Below, one piece after another: positions 1 to 12,091 of a DNA stretch of 64,000 nt. The translations under genes and the position numbers were made by a program. Source of the DNA: Isoetes taiwanensis (Eukaryota > Streptophyta > Lycopodiopsida > Isoetales > Isoetaceae); the NCBI GenBank assembly GCA_021234155.1, contig JAJEKV010000134.1:1237328-1301327 (forward strand). Reading direction: 5' to 3'. Position 1 is the first letter of the stretch, and every line of letters begins with the position of its first letter. The notes under the pieces were generated by a model, which ran no database searches, was not told where the DNA came from, and saw only the letters and a program-made list of their open reading frames with translations.

Positions 1-534
1 TTAAAACCGTTCGGTTACGTATTGCTCGAGACACCAAAGAAGACATTATAGTCACATCAGTAATCCTGGCATTTATGCTCTTGAAGAGCAACAAAAGATT
101 AAAAGAAAACTTAGGCAATTAAAGAGACAACACCAAAAGCTTCTTTACTTCGCGGAAGAAACCACTTCCCTCACATTCCAAGACTGTATGTTTCATGTGG
201 CCAAAATAATATCATTTCTCCATACCAATAGAGCGGCATCAACCATGTCCATCTTGCTTGGTTTGAAGGGAGGTATTTTCCGTCACGGAAATTTATCAGG
301 GAACCTCCTCTGTTCCACCCTTCCATTGTTTTTGTTATTGAGTTGGGTGGGGAGGCCTCTCTGCAGGGTAAGCGCGAGGAGAGCACTACTCTCTGCTCCA
401 CCCTTCCGTACAAATTAACCAGGCCAGCTCGCGACATGGTATGTTGACTAGCCTTTATGCGTACAGCTCGCTTAGTACTTATTTGTCCATCCCTCGCAGG
501 GCATTTTCATGATGCTGCCAAATTCTTGATGGCG
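1..534. other. Unassigned left edge
   Basis: No gene, RNA or repeat structure is recognised here. Short open frames exist on both strands but overlap each other and carry no recognisable motif. The tandem array begins at the right end of this stretch. Confidence 0.5.
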
Positions 535-3500
535 AACGTTTAAAATTACGTAGTAATGCATTGTAAGAAATAAATTACGATTTTAGCAATTTGGATTCAC
601 TAATTCAATACTCGGCCTGACCCATTTTCGGAGAAAGGTCAGATTAAAGGTTAGCATTAAAGAGCGGTCGGAAGTACGTGCAGAACTTAGCAAATTTGGT
701 ACCCTCCAAATCCGTCGGGCCGGGATGCACAGGGCTCCTGCAAGGAAGTCGGACCCGAGGCGGGATCAAAAAGTTCAAGGCAGCCCTTCTGGCGCTCCCG
801 AGGCCCATGCGCTGAAACCACCTTCAGGGCGGTTTACTATCGGCCGTTAGGATCCCTCCGTTCCAGGGGCCCCCTCTTGGGAAAAGGCCCAAAAGGTCCA
901 GATAGGTCCGGAGAACTTCTCTCCAGCGCGGAAATCATAAGTCGACCTTAGCAGAAGCAGCGGTGTTTTGTAAATTCGAGACATCGAAGTCTATAAATGG
1001 CAAATCATTTCGGCAAAGTCGTCCGGAATGGTAGAGTACCCAGGAACCGTTACAAGTAGTTTGCAAAAAACTCACGCCCTCCTATGGTATCCGTGAAAAT
1101 CCACAGCCCTGGGGAGCCAATTTGACTCTGAGTGTGTTGAACATGACTGCTGAAACTTCTTGGAGGTCGGGTGGTCTTCTATTACGAAGAATTGGTCCCC
1201 GAGGGGCAATGTCGACGTTCTGAGGTCCATTGGCCGAGGAGCCAAATCAGCGGTTACGGAAGGGGAGGTCGGCCAGGTAGCTGAGGGCACTTGGGGAGAG
1301 GAAGTCAGGGGCCAGCGGCCAGGAGTTTTGGTCAGATGCTCTGGCGTCAACACCCCCACTCCCGTCAAGACCGCGGTATAAGGCCCGGCCGAATCCCGAT
1401 GAAGGGCCTCACGAAATGTAAACCACTATTAGGTTGCGGGTTCCTAGAGAAGGGTTTGGATTTTTGGGAGCGAGTTTTGAATTACGATTGCTTGCGGTTG
1501 TGGCGTGGTAAGTGATGAAAGGCAGAACAAAGAAGGAAGCTGATGGAGCGGAGTTTAGGTCTGTCAACTACTCTAGATGTAGGAATTAAATTGACTGCGG
1601 TGGCGAACATTCATAGATGCGTAATTAAATACATGGGTACGAAATAAATTCTGATTTTTGCGGTGGATTCCTAATTCATCTCCAGCACACGGCCCCAATT
1701 TTGAATTTTTTGAGAAAGTCAGGTAAAGGGTTAGCATTAGAGCGGTCGGGCAGCGTTGCGAGAACAGAGCGGCACCTTCCCAAGTCAAAGCGGGCCCGAG
1801 GACGCTGCGGGGCTCCCTCCTGAGGGAGAGTCGAACCCGAGGGCGGGATCCAAAAAAAGTTCTCGGCTGACCCTTCCTAACTTAGCGCTCCCGGGGAGCC
1901 GCGCCGCTAACGACCACCCTCGGGCAGTTCCCCTATCCGACCATTGGATCCGCCGTTCGGGGCCCCTGCCGGGGAAGGCCCAGATTTGGTCGATCGGAGA
2001 ATTTACATCCAAGCGTAAATGTGAAACGCGCGAAACATGATGTTTTGTCGTTCGAGACATCGGGGAGGCTACGAGATGGCAAATCGGCCTCGCCAGTAGT
2101 GGGGCCAGAATTACCTGAACAGAGATTACAATGTCGGTTTGCAAAGAAAAGAAACACTCCGCCCTCCTAGCGGTGTCAAGCATCCACATCCCTAGGCCAA
2201 TTTGACCTCTGAGTGTGTGGACATCGAAACTGCTGGCTTCTTGGAGGTTAAGATTGGTCTTACAGCCCGCGGAAGTGGTCCCAGGGCGTGTCGGCGATTC
2301 ACGAGTCCATTAAGCGGAGGCCAAATCAGCAGGTTCCGGAGAGGGGTGTGTTCGCGTCCCCCAGGGCCTTGGGAGAGAAGTCCGGGCAACAGGCTCGGGG
2401 GATTTTAGGGAATAGATGCTCACGGCGTCAACACCCCCACTCCGTAAAGACAGCTTGAGTCGACCCGAATCTTACAAAGGAAGGGCCTGCGTATAAACCC
2501 ACTTTTGGGTTGCGAGGGTTGAGGTTTGTGTTTTGGGGGCCGAGTTTTGATGCATTCTGGGATTGGGGACGTGGCCAGGAAACTGGCGGAGCAAAGAAGC
2601 CCAGCGGAGCAGGAGTTGGGCACAATCCTCCCTCGATGTAGGAATTAGAAGTCGAGCTTTTGCGATGTAAGACATTCATAAATTTGTAATTAATGCATTG
2701 GCAAAATAAATTCGATTTTCCTTGGTGGATTCTAATTCATCTCCATTTTGGCCAATTTTCGAATTTTAGGAAGGTCTAGGTCGAGTTAGCATTAGAGCGA
2801 TTAGAGCGTGGAATTCTTGGAGAAGCGACTGGGCGGCGCACTCCCAAATCCAAGCGAGGCGGGACCTTCGGGGCTCCTCACAAGAGGGAGAGTCAGGACC
2901 CCGGGGAAGGCGGGATCGAAAAAGTTCCCGAGAAGCGGCCCTTCTGGCGAGGCGGCTCCCCGGGGGCCGCCGCATGCCGACCACCCTCAGTCGGTTCCCC
3001 TATCGGCGGGTGGATCCCACGTTCGGGGAATCCCTCTTCGGGAAGGCCCAAAGATTCAGTCGGTCAGGAGAACTTGTCAAGCCAGCGGAGAAGCGTCATG
3101 ATCGACCTTGTAGAAACCGCGGTGTTTTAATGGATTCGGGCATCGGGGAGGCTCTGAATGGCAAATCGACGCTAAGTGCGTCGGAATGGCGAAATTACCC
3201 TAGAACAAGTTACGCGTCGGTTTACAAAAGAAAGAAACACTCATGCCTCTAGCAGTATCAAAACATCCACATCCTAGGCAATTGACTCACGAGGTATTGT
3301 TGGACGTGAGCTTCTACTTTTGAAAGTCGGGTGGTCTTGTACGGAAATTGATCCCGGGGCAATGTAAGTTAAGGTCCATTAGGCAGAGCCAAATCATGGT
3401 TCCGGGAGAGGGAGAATTAACAAATTAGTCCCAGGGGGCCTTGGGGAGGAGATTGAGGGGCAAGCGGCTTCGAGGAGTTTTGGGGTCAGGTGCTCACGTC

Positions 3501-4990
3501 AACACCCCCACTCCACATCAAGACCGCGGTACCCAAGGTCGGCGAATCGACCCAAGGAGAGTGCCTCCGGCGTAAACCTTGTGGGTTGCCGGGGTTCTAG
3601 AGGGTTTTGCGTTTTGGGGGCGAATTTTGGTCTGTTCTTGATTGGGGCGTGGCCAAGAAGGCGATGGCGGAAGCGTGGAGCAAAGGAAGCCCGTGAGCAG
3701 ATTTGGGCCTGTCCTTCTCGGGTGTAGGAATTAGAAGTCGAGGCGCTTTTGCGTGTAGAACATTCATAAATTCGTAACTAATGCATTTATGCGAAAATAA
3801 ATTCTGATTTTGCCCGGCTGGATTCCTAATTCATCTCTCCAGCACACAGCCCAATTTTGGGGTACTTTAGGAGAAAGGTCTAGGTCAAAGGTTTAGCATT
3901 AGAGCGATTAGGGGGCAGCGGATTCGCGGAATAGCGGCACCCTTCCCCATAAGAATCAAGCGAGGCGGGACATGCATGGCTCCCTCTCACAAGAGGGGGA
4001 GAGTCAGGACGGGCGGGGATCCCAAAAGTTCCGGGGCGGCCCTTCAAGCGGCGGCTCCCGGGGGGCCGCCGCATTAACGACCACTTTCCGGGAACACGGT
4101 TTCACTATCCGGCTGGATTGGATCCCTCCGTTTGGGGGCCCCTCTTCCGGAAGAGCCCAAAAGATTCAGGTCGGTCACAGGAGAACTTGTCAAACGGGCG
4201 TCGCAGGAATTGACCTTGTAGAAACCCCGCGGTGTTTTATGGATTCAGACATCGGGGAGTCTCCTAAATAGCAAGGCCGACCTTGGCAAGTCGTCAAAAT
4301 TCGTGAGAGTACCTAGGGAGCAAGTTACAGCGTCGGTTTGCAAAAGAAACACTCCGCCCTCTATGATGTAAAATACATCCCTGAGCCAGTGCAGGCTACT
4401 GTGTTGAACGCGAGCCTACTTTGGCGCTTCTTGGAAATTCGAGATTGGTCTTGCAACCCGCGAAGGTGGTCTCCAAGGCAATGTCGGCGTTAAGGAGTCC
4501 ATTGGCGAGCCAAATCGCTGTGATTCTACGAGAGGGAGGAGTCGGCCGTCGCGGGGCCTTAGGAGAGGAAGCCGGGGCAAAGCGGCTTAGGGGGATTTGG
4601 GGTAGGTATAAAATCCCAGCACCCCCGCTCCCGCGTCAGAACCGCGGCCTTAAGGCCCGGCGAATCCGACGGAAGCCTCCGGCGTAAATCTGGCGGGGTT
4701 GCGGGTTCCTAGAAGGGTTTCGTTTTTGGGGCCAAGGTGCAATCTTATTCCTTGATTGTGATGGCGAAAAAGGCGATGGCGGAAACGCGAGAGCAAAGCT
4801 GACGAAGACGGAGTTTGAACATCGCTACTCCCAGATGTAGGGAGTAGAAGTCGAGCTTTTGCGGTGCTTGAACATTCATAAGTTTACATGAGTAATGCAT
4901 GGTACAAAATAAGTCCCGATTTTTGCAGTGCAGGATTTCAATTCATCTCTCGACACCATGACCTAATTACGTAACTTAGCATTAGCATTC
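535..4990. repeat. Tandem array of GC-rich units of about 1.08 kb
   Basis: About four full units and a partial edge are seen. The anchor TTAGCATTA(G/A) recurs at about 651, 1731, 2786, 3893 and 4976, giving spacings of 1080, 1055, 1107 and 1083 bp. A second anchor, AACATTCATAA followed by TAATGCAT and an AAATAA run, recurs at about 535, 1605, 2669, 3759 and 4868. Between the anchors each unit repeats the same order of GC-rich blocks, including a recurring TCAACACCCCCACTCC motif. Units differ by many small insertions and deletions. No rRNA core, tRNA or protein is recognised inside. It could be a satellite, a spacer-type array or a local duplication of a non-coding element. Confidence 0.85.
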
Positions 4991-7055
4991 TCTTCAAAAG
5001 TGGGAGTATGCACAATCTTACTGGGATAGTGGTTTTATGACTGATGGAGTAGCAATATGATGCTTGATAGCATTGGCGGAAAGGAATATGAGAGGAGTAA
5101 AGGGAATGCTTGAGAAGTAGGAGGCATAGAGGAAGAAGGGACCATTCGCGAGGCGATCTAAGCAGCAAAATTTACCAAAATAAGCAGTTAGGAAATATCT
5201 GACAAGGCGAAGGGGCCATTGAGCAATTGCAAAGCATACTTGAGAAAGATAGGGCCTTTTCACAACCACAGTCGGGAAGAGCTGACAGGAAAAGGAAGAA
5301 CCTGGGGTACAGCACCATCAACAATAGAATGGGCCAGATGAGTACCGGACTATTAGCAATGCGATGAAAACTCAGGCACCAAAATTCGAGGGAATAGAAA
5401 ACCAACATGGCATCCTAAGAGCGCGAGTGTGCGGGAGAAAATCCGAGGCGAGAGTAGAGGTACGATGCAAAATATAATTACTCCACATTGGGTCCACACC
5501 ACGTGCACTACGGTTGCTCCTGACCACAGCGTATCAAAAAGCGATAAAAGAGCTTCTTATCCGGCATCTTTAAAGTGCGATAAGGTGGCAACCTGGCTCC
5601 TGCGAAGATGACCCGGTCAACCAATGGCAAAAGCCACAATTGTCGAAAGTATAAATTGTATTGACCAACCACGCTAAAGCGACAACAAGTTACTATTACA
5701 CTTCTTGTAGCAAAGTCATGATCAATCGCGACCACATTGTACGGGCGGCAGAAGAGTATTCTTACATTTAGGGCTGATGGAAAACTAGCGGGAGGAGTAG
5801 CGAAACTCATTTGAGTCTCCTTTGCGCTTGAAACTCACCCAAAAAGATTCTTGAGATCTCTTTTATTATCACTGAATCATCATATCAACCAAATTTGTAG
5901 CAATGTCGCTTTTATCAGGGGCGTAGTTGATGGGTGATGACAAGTCCTTCTTGATCCAATACTTCAAAAGCTCACATGGCATTTACTCCAGAAGTTGAGG
6001 ACCTCCAAGGAAGTGGGCCGGGGCTGATCTTTGTTAAATTAGCACTAAATTTGGCGCGAGGCACCATCCACGAAGCATTACCTCTATTCAAGCACTTGTA
6101 CTCGCCGGTTTTGGTAGGGGTATCAATGCAGGGGAAAATCCGTCTTGAAGAACATTCTCACTATAAACCCGGAGGGTTAACATACAATATAATTTGCCCC
6201 CTGCACCGACATGGATCACCGGGGAGGTTTCAGAGGCTGACTTGGAAGTTGATGCCATAGAGGCAAAATGTCAGGGCCAAAAAGAGCTATGTCGATGAAC
6301 CTAAACACTGTGATGCCACACACCTTGGAAAGAGCTGCAGATAGAAGCTTTCCAGCGAGCCAAAACACTATAATCCGAGATACGTAGCTCAAGATAAACA
6401 CAAATGTAAGCGACCTCCCGGTAGAAAACCACAAAGAGCATCCATGAACCCTAGGTCTCTTATTTTGCTCAACAAACATTTAAACTTAACATTAGGAACT
6501 ATTGTATTATACTCTTTTCATAAGCAGTTTCCATCATAAAATAGATACAAGCCGCATGTTCCTGAAATTACCATCGCTCCTGCATGCCATCATTTTCTCC
6601 TCTAAGACTTTTGCCTTACATCTGATTACGGTGACATACTTACTATGCAAAAAGAACAATGTTAATATGTTGGGTATGTAGTAGGTTTTCCTTACCCGAC
6701 CTAAATCAATTCATAACTTGTATTTATTAAAGCATTCAACCAGCATATTATCAATCTGTTCTTAGATTCTCCACTAGCAAATAGTCTGGATGCAATCAGT
6801 CCATTAGTATTATGGAAGCAGTACACTGTTTTCCTATTTAGAAGCATTTGCTAGTAACATGATGCCATTTAATTAACTTCTACTTTAAAGTTACCTTACA
6901 CATCTATTGCATGCTTGCCATGTTTCACAAGCAGCATTCTATTACTACATGTGGATATTCATACCCTAATTATTTTATGTAAATATAAGACAAGTAGATA
7001 GACAAAGCTGGAATTCATAAATCAATGTAAGAATGCCAAATTTAAATGATCAGAC
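4991..7055. other. Unassigned stretch
   Basis: No gene is supported. The longest plus-strand frame, near 5976-6260, has no motif I know and no clear splice context. The right part from about 6480 is AT-rich and non-coding in appearance. Confidence 0.4.
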
Positions 7056-7271
7056 CTGAGAGATTTGCATGGTGCCAATAATCTTGCCATCTTCATTGAT
7101 CTTCTTAGAGCCAGTCTGTTCCAACACATCATGCACTGGAGTATCCATCTCTTGACTCGAATTTCCATTATGAGCAATGGTTGCTTCCACAGGGGTATCC
7201 ATAATTTTTCTACAGCCTTCTATGCTCATTGGATCTGCATCCTTCTTGGGGATAGATGCGCCCTCAGCTTC
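7056..7271 (-). CDS. Possible coding exon, unknown protein
   Basis: On the minus strand 72 codons are open after a TAA at 7272-7274. The peptide is rich in polar residues and includes DPMSIEG, MDTPVEATIAHNG, EMDTPVHDVLEQTG and KINEDGKIIGTMQISQ, with MDTPV and a second DTPV about 24 residues apart. It ends at CAG followed by GT (7054-7055), which could be a splice donor, though the context after GT is weak. The upstream boundary could be an AG just after the stop codon. The composition looks more like a real disordered exon than like the surrounding noise. No partner exon is visible nearby, so it may be a gene fragment carried by a transposon. I do not recognise the protein. Confidence 0.3.
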
Positions 7272-8130
7272 TTATGCAAATCAAATAATTTCACTCTTAC
7301 TCACGAGGCGTGGCCTTACTGTTGCCGTTTTCTTAGTGGCGAGATTAAAGTGTACTAACAGCACTGCGGCTCGGTTGCAAGCATATGAAAGCACATCAAC
7401 GGGGATCAGCCAGGTGGCGTGATGTGGCGAGAATGGAAAAAGCAGACATCTTAAATATAACAAAGGCATCGTGCTCGATGCGATTGCTATCTAAGGCATT
7501 TTTAACACATCTCTTTTTAACTATCATAAGTGATCTATGGCAATAGTGACCGCTCGTGTATCGATCCAGCGGTATATTGATCATTAGACCCATGACTTTC
7601 TCTGCCCATAATCCTCCTTCTAGCAACAACAAGCCCTATCCCTAAACTTTTCGTTAGGTTTTCCTTGTGAGAAAAACAAACCTTGCAAAAAAAATATATA
7701 AAAACAACACATTGTCCATTCAATTTTCAAGTATTAAAGATTCACCCCAAATGACTCACAGGGGAAACAAACTCATGCTTCATACACAAACTACCATGTA
7801 GAAATCATTTCTTGACACCATATATGCATTATTGTGTCTGTGACCACCTAGCATTTGGAGGCACCAACACAATTACCTCCTTTTGTATCATTTTTTCTTC
7901 ACGGAATACGCATCACGTAATTCCCAGAGTTTCTCACAACTTGGAATTCCTTTGGTCTCGCGTAATACTATGTGCTCTTTTGAAACAAGTAATGGGTGTG
8001 TAGAAATGCGTGGTCGATGCTGTTGTGACCCGATTCCTTTAATTTCAACTATAGCAAGGGTCACCCAGGAGCCATCTTTCACAAGTTCAACAAATCTTAC
8101 TTGTCCATTTTTGCAGCTACAAACCTCTAT

Positions 8131-8188
<58 letters not shown>

Positions 8189-11100
8189 CAAGCACTAAGA
8201 CACCAAGATATTAGCACATTAACACACTTATATTCTGGCCAATACATATATTCATTCCCCAAGCTTTAAACCAAGAAATATAAAAACAACATAATCAAAG
8301 TTTGATTTCCATGATGATCCACATTTACTGCATATTGCATTTATCTTGAATGACAATATTCGACTTGAAATAACCTCAAATAATGTGGACAAAGAAATTT
8401 TATTTATATAACGAAGTATTATTAATACCTTCTAGCTTATATGTGCATTGTGAAATCCATATGAGAGGTTGCATTTACAATGTTGTCAATTCATGATGAA
8501 TTATTTATTTAATGATGTGTAGGCAGTGCGGTAGGGGCTAGAACACAAAATGGCGATGGGCTTGTCATTCATCACGGTATGGTATACAATATTTGGAGAA
8601 ATAATATGGGCCAGGGTGTTTGCCCATAGGAACAATGTGAACTGTCCATAAGGAAGAGGTGGTACGGCAAACAGCTGTCCCACGGGATGAAAAAACGCCC
8701 TTTTGGGTTTGGGAAAACCTAATGAAAATAGTTGCCAACAACCTTGGATGGTTGCTGGAGAATCAAAGAAGTGGGGGAATGGCGTACACAAGAGGTAAGG
8801 CACGCAAGGCGGCATAATACTGCAAAAGGAAATGGAACATAGAAGGCATCATTAGGTTAAGGAGAACAAAAGCGTCGCGTGGCCAAGCAACAAGGTACAA
8901 CAACTTGACCACACAAAAGCGATGTGAGTGATTAGTAGAGGAAAGAAAATCCAGCCATACATAAGCGAAGAGAAGATAACATCCACTGGGGTGGAGAAAA
9001 AAGCATCACTCAGCGGGTGGAAGAAGAAACAGCGATAAAAAAGAAATTTGCGTCACCCTCGAGGTGGAAATAAAGCGACATCCCGCACCGCGAGGGTGGA
9101 GAACTAGGGCACCATGCGGTGTAAAAACATAATTATGGCAACACGGGGCGTGGACAACAATAAGGTATGCATGAGCGAAACACATGTGAAAAACAATAAA
9201 CAAGCCCAAGCAAATGGTAGGGGAAGGGAGGGAAGCAATGGGCAATGAGAGAATCTTTGCTTTGTGAGAAGCCCCAGCCAGATAAAGCACTTTCGAATAT
9301 GGGTGGCATGCTTATATAATGGATAGTCCACGCGAATGGCGATCAGAGCCGGATAGATACTAATAATAATACTACGAGGGTCCGCGTTTTGATTGGTTGT
9401 AATTATCCTGTAAACATTGACATTTATTTACCAAAGTACTTCTTTTTAGTATAATTGCTATCTCGCAAAAGTTTTGGGTGCATGGAGTAGTCCAATACTA
9501 TTTAGCTTATATCTTTAGCCTATATCTACATTGCTTTTGACTTTGGTCCATTCTCTAAAAATACAATTTAATTGTTGTCTTTTCATGGATATTTAATTGT
9601 TGAAACAATTAAAATTGTTTAGGTGGATATTTATTTATTCAAGAAATTAGAAATATTTATAGGTGAATAATCCTGCACTTTGGGGTGAGCATTTTAGTTG
9701 ATGCCTCCTTAATTAGGGTGTGGAGCAACTACTGCAAATTTATGATTGACCCCCATTATACCCTTGCTAATGTTTTATTTTTTTTTCTAAGAGGGACTTC
9801 AACTCTTGGTATATAAAGCAACGGCAAGAAATGTCAGGACCAACTTTCTGGGAAGTGCTCCTTTATGTGCAGGTTAAGCCCATCTGAGTTAGGTGATGGC
9901 GGTGCAAGTTGGTGCCTCAATTAGGTGAGTGTTATAAACAATTAGAAACAAGGCTGGACGAAGTGAGATAATCTAGGTAGTGCCTTTTCATGCCTTCGAT
10001 ACCACATTATTTGCTAAGTTTAGAGTCTCAGTGTCACTTAATCTATAGACTTGCATGCCTAATGGTATTGAGGGAACTGGATCCATGCACCGAAGATGAA
10101 AACCAAGGTAGAAATTTATATAGGGGCTAAAGAATTGCTGAAGAATGGCATGGCAGGGTTTGCTCAAAGAAAACAAAAAAGATAAAATTTAAGATTATAT
10201 TATATAGGCGCTGAAGAACAGACAACGAAGAATCAATGGCTTTGCTTCAAAGCCAAGCCAATTTTTCGGTTGAAGGTTAATAGCTAGTGCCCCAAAATCC
10301 AATCGTTATCTGCACCTTTGCTTGGAAGCAAAGCTTTTTATGAAAACGCATCTATCGCCCTCCTCAAAAATACGTGTCGCCTATCTTTATTTTGATGTGT
10401 TATGGGAGATCTTGTTTTTTTTGTTAGGAAAAAACAATTCAAAAAACACCATAACCACATATAAACTACTAAAAATAACAAATGTTCCATAACACACCAA
10501 AACAAAGATTTTAAATTTTTTTTTCTTTATACAAAAAGCGGCCATATTTCAGTGATTCAATCTGATACTTTGAGGAAATTTAAGAGCCCTTGCAACAGGG
10601 ACTCGGCCAAGTAAAAAATCAAGACCTCTTGTATTGGATCAAATAGATATAGAAGCACAATTTATCAACCCAACCAGGCCCAATTTTTATCAATGTTGAA
10701 AGAAATGCTAGCAACAAAACTACTGTACTATTGGATTCACACAGAGCTATACAGCAATGAATCCATAGATCAGTTGGACGAAGGGTTTTTTGCCCTTACA
10801 AAGCTACACAATAATGAATCCGCCGATTGCTTGGTGGATGTTGGGATACTTTGCAACATGTTTTGAATCTGAAGCAAAGAAAATATGAAGTTTACAAAGC
10901 CATGTACCCCGCCCCACATTTTATACCCCCTCCAAGACAACTGTAGAGGCCATGCTATCGTTTTTTCTTAATGCATACTTGATACCGATGCCTGCTCTAA
11001 TGCTTTCCATGTTTTTTAAGCATGCCATGTTCCGGCATTGATCATAGAATATCTGACTTTGTGATATGGAAGCGGTATGGAAATAGCTTTGATAATCTAT

Positions 11101-11961
11101 TTTCTGTCTTTTCTGCTAACAGTTGATTTTGATTTATGTAAGTAGGCATGTAAAATATTAAGGCACCTCTCAAAATTACGGCCCGACTTGATGCATGTTC
11201 CCCTCTGAGGTCCTTTTAAGCCCTCAAGTTGAAGTGTCCAGTTTTCCTTCATTTGGATGCACTTGTTAGCGAAACAATGGTGAGATCTGCTCAAATCCTA
11301 ATTGCTCTTTCATTCGCACTTCAGCGCCAACATTAATGGAAAAACTACTCTGAGATCTGTCTGAGAGGAAAGCATATGGACATTGGGGTACATGTGTTGC
11401 ACGGGAGAGGCGATGAACCAGTAAGGTAGTTGAAAACATAACTTAATTATAACTTGCTTAATGCAGGGGTTTGATGAGATCTAAGAGTGAACAACAGACA
11501 TGGCGCTGCTTTTGCAGGGAATGTGCTGAAGCTGTTGTACAAAAAGGAGCCTTTATAGCGTCTCAATGCCATAAATTTTACCCAACTTTACCATAAGCGG
11601 GTCTCACGGGCACATTAGCCATAAAATACTACGGATGCCTTTAAAATACCCACATCATCGACATGGTATTCATATTCCCAAATGCTAGAACAGATCTTGA
11701 GAAGAAATGTTGTTGAAAGAGCAAGTCCAAAAACAAAAATAAGAAGGAAAAGTTTGAGGCATACTGTTATTTGCTCAACTGGTACGCACTTGCCATACGT
11801 AGTTTGCCCCATAAAAGTCGTCCATTTAACATCAAACCCTTTTGGTTGTGATGCATCTGTTTTGAATCTCATCTAATCTCAGTGATTCGGCATCCCAGAG
11901 ACCCTTTTAGGTGACATTTCGACATCAAACCACTTTCCGATGGTACATCTTCCATTATGGC
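7272..11961. other. Unassigned AT-rich stretch
   Basis: No gene or complete element is recognised. About 8500-9330 is more GC-rich than its surroundings but gives no motif. A minus-strand frame of 85 codons at 11615-11872 contains one clear hydrophobic segment (LFLLIFVFGLALS, about residues 41-53) and could be a gene relic, but nothing else supports it. Confidence 0.4.
8132..8185. repeat. (TAA)18 microsatellite
   Basis: About eighteen uninterrupted TAA units are read directly from the sequence, inside AT-rich non-coding DNA. Confidence 0.97.
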
Positions 11962-12091
11962 TGTGACGAGCACCGCGAGTTGATCCTCTGGCAACTTCGA
12001 GAGATCTTGTCTAAACTTTGCACTAATTCACAGGTTAATAGTATTGGTGAAGGTGGATCTTCTTACTCATAACAATCAAAGATCAACCATA
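11962..12091 (-). repeat. LTR-like repeat B, copy 1, left part
   Basis: Starts TGTGACGAGCACC and runs through CTCTGGCAACTT, ATCTTGTCTAA, TTTGCACTAATTC and ATAGTATTGGTGAA. The same order occurs at 33386 onward, where a tRNA-Met-type primer site adjoins the TGTGA end. That makes TGTGA the primer-site end of an LTR whose element reads on the minus strand. The copy stops at GATCAACCATA and resumes at 15546 after an insertion. Confidence 0.6.

Noticed and set aside
535-4990. CRISPR-like or rRNA array
   Set aside because: Units are about 1.08 kb without unique spacers, and no rRNA core sequence is seen.
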